This document shows positions 5,050 through 8,980 of a DNA stretch of 8,980 nucleotides, piece by piece. The notes under the pieces are model-generated. The model was not told the DNA's origin and ran no database searches. It saw only the letters and a list, made by a program, of their open reading frames with translations. The stretch is from Methanoregula sp. (lineage in GTDB: Archaea; Halobacteriota; Methanomicrobia; Methanomicrobiales; Methanospirillaceae). The DNA lies in NCBI GenBank assembly GCA_030653335.1, contig JAURZP010000202.1, positions 1 to 8,980 on the forward strand, written 5' to 3'. The first letter of the stretch is position 1, and every line of letters begins with the position of its first letter. The translations under genes and the position numbers were made by a program.

Positions 5050-5256
5050 TTAATCGCCACGCCATTCAAGAGCTTTTTTCTGAAGATCCAGTGAAGTGTA
5101 TTCTTTTTTTACGTCACGCAATGCTCCAGCCCAGTCCTGACGCAGGGTAACCCTCCGTTTCGGCATTTTTCGCTCTAAAAGAAATTCTATAAAATTAATT
5201 GCCTGTATCCGCAAATCTGGTGACAGGTTTTTTGCCATTTCTTCGATTTCAGACAT
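5050..5256 (-). CDS. DUF2281-family antitoxin
   Basis: This 68-residue protein reads MSEIEEMAKNLSPDLRIQAI, then NFIEFLLERKMPKRRVTLRQ and DWAGALRDVKKEYTSLDLQKKALEWRGD in pieces. The family pattern is 'LSP.L..E...FIEFLL' then a basic stretch, 'DWAGAL', and a C-terminal 'S..LQ.KALEWR', all present here. The N-terminal helix probably mediates dimerisation or DNA binding, and the C-terminal ALEWR segment probably wraps the toxin. Its stop is 3 bases from the PIN start. There is no clear Shine-Dalgarno before ATG 5256, which fits a short or leaderless archaeal transcript. Confidence 0.85.
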   Translation of the reverse strand: MSEIEEMAKNLSPDLRIQAINFIEFLLERKMPKRRVTLRQDWAGALRDVKKEYTSLDLQKKALEWRGD

Positions 5257-5293
5257 GAGACAAATACACCCTCAGTTTGTATCTGTGCCAGTC

Positions 5294-5311
5294 CATAAAA
5301 TGATTTCGTCA
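5294..5311 (-). promoter_or_regulatory. Possible archaeal promoter of the DUF2281/PIN module
   Basis: On the minus strand, CGAAATCATTTTATGG resembles a BRE (CGAAA) followed by an A/T-rich TATA-like box, about 40 bases upstream of the antitoxin ATG. A start site about 25 bases downstream would give a very short leader. The match is weak. Confidence 0.25.
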
Positions 5312-5377
5312 AAGCGGGACACTCTGTGCCCGGAGGTGGTGATATTGGACCAGTAAGAGCAAATCTTTTTTTGGCGA

Positions 5378-5431
5378 TCAAAAATGACGACAAATGTCAG
5401 ATCGGTCGGAAATCTGTTCAGCTAAAGTCAT
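5378..5431 (-). pseudogene. Start of a possible third gene of the DUF1670 unit, truncated after 17 codons
   Basis: Inside the end of the second DUF1670-like gene, an ATG at 5431 preceded by a perfect GGAGG (5438-5442, 6-base spacing) opens MTLAEQISDRSDICRHF and then a TGA. The strong ribosome site and the overlap with the upstream gene suggest the start of a real coupled gene that has lost its body. The inverted-repeat element at 5388-5398 lies within its last codons, so this could instead be the natural edge of the element. I do not recognise the peptide. Confidence 0.35.
5388..5398 (+). repeat. Left copy of 11-bp inverted repeat bracketing the DUF1670 pair
   Basis: CGACAAATGTC here matches the reverse complement GACATTTGTCG at 7035-7045 exactly. 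The motif itself contains a short dyad (GACA..TGTC). The two copies bracket the DUF1670-like genes, at 20-30 bases past the last stop and about 50 bases before the first start. Confidence 0.45.
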
Positions 5432-6173
5432 TAACTTCCTCCGTTAAAGATTTTTTCTCTTCGATTAATGCAATGTACTCGTTGACCAATCGTTCACTCA
5501 TATCAAGCGTTAGTGAGATCTCACGCGGAGCCATACTACCATAGAGCATTTTGACCCGTTTGAATGCTTTAATATAACGATCACACGCCTCTTCGGTATG
5601 ACACGTCTTTCGTGCGATATCAGGAGTCTGGACATTTTGAAGGAATAAAGTGACGATCACTTTTTTGTGAGTCAGTGATGGCCCGATATCATGAATCGTC
5701 CCACGATACGGTAGTATCACAGCATTTTCATCCTGATATTCCCGGATATCCTTTCCGATAGTACCTGCACTAACACCCAGAAGTTCAGACACATCGGATT
5801 GAGATGACACTCCCTTCTGTGAGAAGGCTTCGTTGAGAATTCTTGCCACTTTGAATCGTCTCACTTCTTTGTGGGAACATCCATTTGCTCTCAAAGTTCT
5901 GTCATCATCATGAGTCACAGAAAGCACAACCGGTACGACTCTCATCTTTGCGAGAGTTTTAGCTGGGCCTGGCTTCTCATCCTTGTCGACAGCAAACCAA
6001 AGTGTCTGTCCCACTTCAAGATTCCAGGGATCCCGGGTATATTGCCTGAACAAGTGGATCATATCCTTTGCAAGCATCTCCTGAACTCTCTCTCCACCAA
6101 GGAATTTGTACTCATCAGTGAGAAGATGTTTGATCGCGGATTCGATTCCCTTTCCGGCTGTTGGAGCAGTCAT
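5418..6173 (-). CDS. DUF1670-like helix-turn-helix protein, second copy
   Basis: This 251-residue protein is a diverged paralogue of the gene just upstream. The shared core runs from about residue 92 to 240: LRANG, NEAFSQKG, an HTH-like segment at about 121-146 (SQSDVSELLGVSAGTIGKDI), the motif PYRGTIHDIGPSLTHK at 155-170, CHTEEACDRYIKAFKRV, and SERLVNEYIALIE. This resembles DUF1670, an uncharacterised family I know from Methanosarcina and relatives; the family name is recalled, not searched. The HTH suggests DNA binding, as regulator or as part of a mobile element. The ATG overlaps the upstream stop (ATGA), so the two are translated together. The 3' end overlaps the start of a possible third frame at 5431. 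Confidence 0.7.
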   Translation of the reverse strand: MTAPTAGKGIESAIKHLLTDEYKFLGGERVQEMLAKDMIHLFRQYTRDPWNLEVGQTLWFAVDKDEKPGPAKTLAKMRVVPVVLSVTHDDDRTLRANGCSHKEVRRFKVARILNEAFSQKGVSSQSDVSELLGVSAGTIGKDIREYQDENAVILPYRGTIHDIGPSLTHKKVIVTLFLQNVQTPDIARKTCHTEEACDRYIKAFKRVKMLYGSMAPREISLTLDMSERLVNEYIALIEEKKSLTEEVNDFS

Positions 6174-6988
6174 CTTGGCACCCCCAGACCCCTTTTTTTC
6201 GTGTCGAACTCGGTCGGAAGGGGGTTGAGTATTTGGGTGATCCGGTCTTTCCCGATCTCTTTGTATGTTTCATACAATACAAGATATTCAGAGACGACTT
6301 TCTCAGATTGACTTGTCAGTTCCCGGATCTGGGATGGGTTGTAATTATTCTGTGAGAGCAAAATGACTTTTGAGAATCCGGAGATGTATCGCTTGATCGA
6401 ATCGCCCGTGTGGCGTGTCCGCTGTTCGATCTCAGTATATTCGTACCCCTTGAGATACAACTCGATAATCTTTGTCTTATGAGATACGGTGGGCCCTATG
6501 TCCTGAATTGAACCACGGGTGGGGATCTCTATCTCTTGTTCTCGTAACTCTTTCATATCCCGCTGAATAGTCCGGGTACTTGTGGTGAGAAGTAGTGCGA
6601 GATCTTCCTGAACGAGGAGACCCTTTTGTTCATATGCCTCATTTGCCAGCCGTTGTAGTTTGTGTTTTCGTAATCCGCTGATCCCTTGCGAGCGGAGAAT
6701 GTCTGCATCGTCAGGTTGTGATGTGGTGAGTTTTACGGGAACCAGTCGGAGTCGATCCAAGGGTTTTCCTGGAGGCTCATCACTGCTGACTGCATGATAT
6801 ATGATCTGGTTGTCGTTCCTGAGGTTGCCATAGTTGTCTTCAAGAAATTCATGCATGAGCTGGACCAGAGAACGACATGTAGCCCGGGGAAATCCATATT
6901 CATCCTCCAATTCATTAAACAATTGTTGTTCGTTTGTCTTTTTCCAAACGTTCGTCAGTGATTTGGTATCTTCACCTGCTGCTGGCAT
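6170..6988 (-). CDS. DUF1670-like helix-turn-helix protein, first copy
   Basis: From ATG 6988 this is a 272-residue protein. The frame stays open back to 7126, but codons there are the first 20 of a PIN toxin (MNSSIFLDTPVFFYCIEHDR), so a longer reading is an accidental fusion. I chose 6988 because a GGGAG Shine-Dalgarno (6995-6999) lies 6 bases upstream; ATG 7039 is an alternative without one. Features: an N-terminal helical region, PLDRLRLVPVKL at 76-87, an HTH-like segment at about 124-150 (LLVQEDLALLLTTSTRTIQR), PTRGSIQDIGPTVSHK at 156-171, RHTGDSIKRYISGFSKV, and SEKVVSEYLVLYE. The last parts align with the second copy. Function is unknown; DNA binding is inferred. Confidence 0.7.
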   Translation of the reverse strand: MPAAGEDTKSLTNVWKKTNEQQLFNELEDEYGFPRATCRSLVQLMHEFLEDNYGNLRNDNQIIYHAVSSDEPPGKPLDRLRLVPVKLTTSQPDDADILRSQGISGLRKHKLQRLANEAYEQKGLLVQEDLALLLTTSTRTIQRDMKELREQEIEIPTRGSIQDIGPTVSHKTKIIELYLKGYEYTEIEQRTRHTGDSIKRYISGFSKVILLSQNNYNPSQIRELTSQSEKVVSEYLVLYETYKEIGKDRITQILNPLPTEFDTKKRGLGVPR

Positions 6989-7002
6989 GTCGAACTCCCA
7001 TA

Positions 7003-7019
7003 TCCCGTGGAATCCGGGA
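7003..7019. promoter_or_regulatory. Promoter-leader region of the DUF1670 pair with a small dyad
   Basis: TCCCG-N7-CGGGA lies 15 bases upstream of ATG 6988, and an AT stretch (CATTTAACTT on the minus strand, about 7019-7028) just beyond it could serve as a TATA box. Together with the inverted repeat at 7035-7045 this is a reasonable promoter/operator region, possibly self-regulated. Confidence 0.25.
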
Positions 7020-7034
7020 AAAGTTAAATGGGTC

Positions 7035-7045
7035 GACATTTGTCG
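7035..7045 (-). repeat. Right copy of 11-bp inverted repeat bracketing the DUF1670 pair
   Basis: GACATTTGTCG on the plus strand is the exact reverse complement of 5388-5398. It lies 22 bases from the point (7068) where homology to the PIN toxin gene ends, consistent with an element edge. It could also be an operator for the DUF1670 genes. Confidence 0.45.
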
Positions 7046-7067
7046 GTGATGTAAATGGTTAAGAAAT

Positions 7068-7126
7068 CGGTCATGCTCGATGCAATAAAAGAATACAGGT
7101 GTATCAAGAAAAATAGAGGAATTCAT
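7068..7126 (-). pseudogene. Vestigial PIN toxin: first 20 codons only
   Basis: MNSSIFLDTPVFFYCIEHDR repeats the start of the intact toxin at 1351-1827 with two changes (Pro3 to Ser, His14 to Tyr). In DNA the match covers 7068-7128 against 1769-1829, 55 of 61 bases. Homology ends abruptly after the CGACCG of Asp19-Arg20. What follows is 22 bases of unassigned sequence, then the inverted repeat and DUF1670 pair. The ATG overlaps the upstream antitoxin-like stop, as in the intact module. Confidence 0.85.
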
Positions 7127-7194
7127 GGATGAATCAATATAAGACGTTTCTTCTTTTCAAGATGATCTTCTTCGATGACGGCGATATCCAGTTG
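7123..7194 (-). pseudogene. Vestigial antitoxin: last 23 codons
   Basis: The frame QLDIAVIEEDHLEKKKRLILIHP-stop aligns without gaps to the last 23 residues of the 53-residue antitoxin-like protein at 1824-1985 (KISFAVSEEEHLDGLKRLKSIMP), sharing AV, EE, HL, KRL, I and the final Pro. It keeps the ATGA overlap with the PIN start at 7126. The N-terminal 30 codons are gone, replaced by the wzt Walker A scrap. Divergence here is greater than in the adjoining toxin start. Confidence 0.75.
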
Positions 7195-7195
7195 T

Positions 7196-7262
7196 AAATA
7201 ATGTCGACATTCCCCGCCCCATTCCGTCCAACAATCCCCACAACCTCACCCTTTCTCCATTG
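7196..7262 (-). pseudogene. Walker A fragment of a wzt-like export ATPase
   Basis: The minus strand reads WRKGEVVGIVGRNGAG, the segment leading into the P-loop of Wzt-type ATPases (normally GRNGAGKST-L). The next bases would give KSTL only after removing one base near 7208-7210; as it stands the frame reads NVDII, so the P-loop Lys-Ser is lost. Only about 20 residues are recognisable. Upstream, 7263-7319 holds no recognised sequence; downstream it runs directly into the vestigial antitoxin. It is a part of the gene missing from the two truncated wzt starts at 2046 and 3177. Confidence 0.75.
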
Positions 7263-7319
7263 GGTTGGCACAGGTTCCGGGGGAACTCTTATCGATCGGG
7301 ATTGTCGGGTTTTTTAAGT

Positions 7320-8243
7320 TCATCCTTTCCTTACCCATCGTACATACTGTTCTATTCCTTCATGAACGGTAATTTTCGGCAACCAGCCAAGAGACTCACG
7401 GGCTTTTCTGTTGTCTGCGAGAGTATCCCGTGTATCCCCTTTTTGCTCGGATGAGGGAACAATCTTTGCAACCTTCTGGCATTGTTGTTCCATCTCGCGT
7501 ATCAGATCATTAACCGTGATCCGGCTTCCCCCGCCAATATTGTATACGTCCCCGGAACTTCCGTTTTGGGCAGCGAGGAGATTTGCCTCGATCACATCAG
7601 CGACAAATGTAAAATCCCGGGTCTGCATCCCATCGCCATACAACGTAAGGGCATCACCATGAGTGATCGCCTTTACAAATTTGTTGATCGCCATATCCGG
7701 TCTCTGTCGCGGACCATAGACGGTAAAATACCGGAGCGATACCGTTGGAACACCATAGTTTTTCCAGTAGAGGTAACAGAGATGCTCTGCGGCAAGCTTG
7801 GAAACCCCGTATGGTGATACCGGTTGCGGTTTCATATCCTCCCGCATTGGTAAGGGTGCATCACCATACACGGAAGATGAAGAGGCATACACAAATTTTG
7901 TCAGAGATTTATCCTTAAACCATTCAAGGAGCCGCTGGGTTGCTTCGATATTATTCCGCGTATAAATGGAAAAACTCGATCCCCAAGATGCCCGGACACC
8001 CGCTTGTGCAGCCTCGTGAAAAATATAATCCACATCCGGAAAAGAAGCCATCTCAAGGATATCTTTCTCAATGAAAGTAAAACGCGGATTCTTCCGGGCA
8101 TCGGAAATATTGGACACCTTAATTGACCGGGCGTAATAGTCGGTAAAACAATCGATTCCTGTAACCTCGTATCCATCCGCAAGAAGCCGATCCGTGATAT
8201 GACTCCCAATAAACCCGGCACACCCCGTTACCAGCGCCTTCAA
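7320..8243 (-). CDS. NAD-dependent nucleotide-sugar epimerase/dehydratase (UDP-glucose/UDP-glucuronate 4-epimerase-like)
   Basis: This intact 307-residue extended short-chain dehydrogenase has the NAD motif GCAGFIG (Gly7, Gly10, Gly13), Asp31 for the NAD ribose, the catalytic Ser region YASSSSVYG (121-127), and the YxxxK pair Tyr145/Lys149 in SPYGVSKLAAEH. RYFTVYGPRQRPDMA (171-185) and YGDGMQTRDF (202-211) are typical of the GalE/UDP-glucuronate epimerase branch. It probably interconverts UDP-sugars for surface glycans; which sugar cannot be read. The start is an unusual TTG (8243), supported by the GGTGAT Shine-Dalgarno (8250-8255) 6 bases upstream and by the NAD motif starting at residue 7. 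The TTG overlaps the galU stop (TTGA), so the two are coupled. Confidence 0.9.
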   Translation of the reverse strand: MKALVTGCAGFIGSHITDRLLADGYEVTGIDCFTDYYARSIKVSNISDARKNPRFTFIEKDILEMASFPDVDYIFHEAAQAGVRASWGSSFSIYTRNNIEATQRLLEWFKDKSLTKFVYASSSSVYGDAPLPMREDMKPQPVSPYGVSKLAAEHLCYLYWKNYGVPTVSLRYFTVYGPRQRPDMAINKFVKAITHGDALTLYGDGMQTRDFTFVADVIEANLLAAQNGSSGDVYNIGGGSRITVNDLIREMEQQCQKVAKIVPSSEQKGDTRDTLADNRKARESLGWLPKITVHEGIEQYVRWVRKG

Positions 8244-8980
8244 TGTTTCATCACCGACTTTAAGTATTCTCTCAATTGTTCGCCAATCTGTTCGTCCCTC
8301 AACCCAAAATCGATAATCGTCTCGATATATCCGAGTTTATCTCCGGTATCGAACCGTTTCCCAAGATAATTATAGGCATACACGTGTTGCTTTTTTAACA
8401 GTAATTTTACCGCATCGGTCAATTGGATCTCACCACCAATACCGGGAACCACATCATGTAGACAGTCAAAAATTTCCGGGGTGAAAAGGTATCTGCCGAT
8501 CGCGCCGAGATTGGAGGGGGCATCCTGAACAGATGGCTTTTCTACAATATCTTCAAGAAGATGAAGGGACTCATCAATCTTTTGTCCTTTGATAATCCCA
8601 TAACTGGATATTTTTTCCTTTGGGGTTTCCTGGACGGCAATGACTGACGAATGTGTTTTATTAAACGCGTTGATGAGCTGCAATGTACAGGGAATCGTAT
8701 CCTGCAAAATATCGTCGCCGAGTAAAACCGCAAACGGTTCATTTCCGATGTGTTTTTTTGCAATCTGCACTGCATCGCCAAGTCCGTGGGGTTCTTTCTG
8801 GCGGATGTAATGTATTGAACAATGCGAGTATACATCCTCAAGCAGTTTGAGTTTGTCGGCATCGTTTTTGGATTTTAAATGGGATTCGAGTTCCGGGGAA
8901 TGATCAAAATAATCTTCAATTGCCCGTTTTTTGCGTCCGCTGATAATGAGAATATCATCAATGCCGGACAGCAGAGCTTC
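8240..8980 (-). CDS. galU: UTP-glucose-1-phosphate uridylyltransferase, 5' end outside the window
   Basis: The enzyme makes UDP-glucose from UTP and glucose-1-phosphate, feeding polysaccharide synthesis. The window holds the last 246 residues; the first visible residues EALLSGIDDILIISGRKKRA correspond to about residue 45-50 of the usual 290-residue protein, so the nucleotide-binding GLGTR motif is off the right edge. Visible family motifs include the KRAIEDYFD region, KEPHGLGDAV, AVLLGDDIL, DIVEKPS, GRYLFTPEIF, GGEIQLTDA and KRFDTGDKLGY. No frameshift is seen. The stop overlaps the epimerase TTG start, so UDP-glucose supply and its epimerisation are coupled. The assignment to GalU rather than an RmlA-like thymidylyltransferase rests on the GGEIQLTDA and FDTGDKLGY motifs. 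Confidence 0.9.
   Translation of the reverse strand, partial: EALLSGIDDILIISGRKKRAIEDYFDHSPELESHLKSKNDADKLKLLEDVYSHCSIHYIRQKEPHGLGDAVQIAKKHIGNEPFAVLLGDDILQDTIPCTLQLINAFNKTHSSVIAVQETPKEKISSYGIIKGQKIDESLHLLEDIVEKPSVQDAPSNLGAIGRYLFTPEIFDCLHDVVPGIGGEIQLTDAVKLLLKKQHVYAYNYLGKRFDTGDKLGYIETIIDFGLRDEQIGEQLREYLKSVMKH
8250..8255 (-). promoter_or_regulatory. Shine-Dalgarno deciding the TTG start of the epimerase
   Basis: GGTGAT lies within the last codons of galU, 6 bases before TTG 8243. No ATG or GTG is available at a suitable distance in this frame, and the conserved glycine motif begins six residues later. Confidence 0.6.

Noticed and set aside
5326..5544. Plus-strand frame of 72 codons preceded by purine-rich GGAGGTGGTGAT-like sequence
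   Set aside because: The purine-rich stretch lies after the possible GTG start, not before it, and most of the frame is antisense to the second DUF1670-like gene, whose coding signal is convincing. I found no recognisable motif in it.
6989..7126. Extended N-terminus of the first DUF1670-like protein back to 7126
   Set aside because: The first 20 codons are clearly a PIN toxin start, and a well-placed Shine-Dalgarno supports ATG 6988; the open frame between is accidental.
7299..7318. CGGGATTGTCGGG followed by a T6 run as a plus-strand terminator
   Set aside because: The arms are not complementary (CGGGA and GTCGGG are a direct-type repeat, not inverted), and no plus-strand gene precedes it.
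7320..8243. Plus-strand frames of 64-111 codons across the epimerase
   Set aside because: They are antisense to a gene with complete family motifs and have no motif of their own.
1..8980. CRISPR array, tRNA or rRNA genes, recognisable transposase, integrase site
   Set aside because: I saw no regularly spaced repeats, no tRNA-like cloverleaf or conserved rRNA stretch, and no transposase or integrase motif on either strand.

Overview
The window looks like archaeal DNA, most likely a methanogen of the Methanomicrobia (for example a Methanoregula- or Methanospirillum-like organism). This is inferred from the gene families: DUF1670-like proteins, PIN toxins paired with DUF104-like and DUF2281-like antitoxins, a transketolase/transaldolase pair of the small class, and Shine-Dalgarno motifs of the GGTGAT/GGAGG type. 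Every gene I can support lies on the minus strand, so the reading order below runs from high to low coordinates. It is an accessory surface-polysaccharide locus that has been heavily rearranged.

Right part (8980 to 7320): the 3' part of a UTP-glucose-1-phosphate uridylyltransferase gene (galU) is coupled by a 4-base overlap to an NAD-dependent nucleotide-sugar epimerase. Both look intact apart from the window edge. Next (7320 to 7068) comes a scar: a Walker A piece of a polysaccharide-export ATPase (wzt) joined to the tail of an antitoxin gene and the first 20 codons of its PIN toxin. This is a vestigial copy of the intact module at 1351-1985. After it (7045 to 5388) lie two overlapping DUF1670-like genes bracketed by an 11-bp inverted repeat, with the start of a possible truncated third gene. 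An intact DUF2281-like/PIN toxin-antitoxin pair follows (5256 to 4651).

Centre (4650 to 2434): an AT-rich spacer with two perfect hairpins, an unrecognised gene or fragment, and an almost complete wzm-type export permease whose first 51 codons are out of frame because of a 7-T run. The downstream ATPase gene is cut after codon 27 and fused in frame to the last 33 codons of what looks like a transketolase, which overlaps the start of an intact transaldolase.

Left part (2433 to 1): a 45-codon remnant of a GDP-fucose synthase gene is fused to the tail of a second wzm, followed by a second truncated wzt (31 codons), an intact antitoxin/PIN pair, a central fragment of a third wzm, a DUF104-like antitoxin with a frameshifted PIN toxin, and the decayed start of another wzt running off the left edge.

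Together, the window contains parts of three wzm-wzt transporter operons plus an extra wzt scrap, none complete here, interleaved with three toxin-antitoxin modules and a vestige of a fourth. Precursor-supply genes (galU, epimerase, transaldolase) are preserved while the export genes are broken. The main value of the window is as a record of repeated recombination in a glycan locus; the DUF1670 pair with its inverted repeats is the best candidate for an undescribed mobile or selfish unit.
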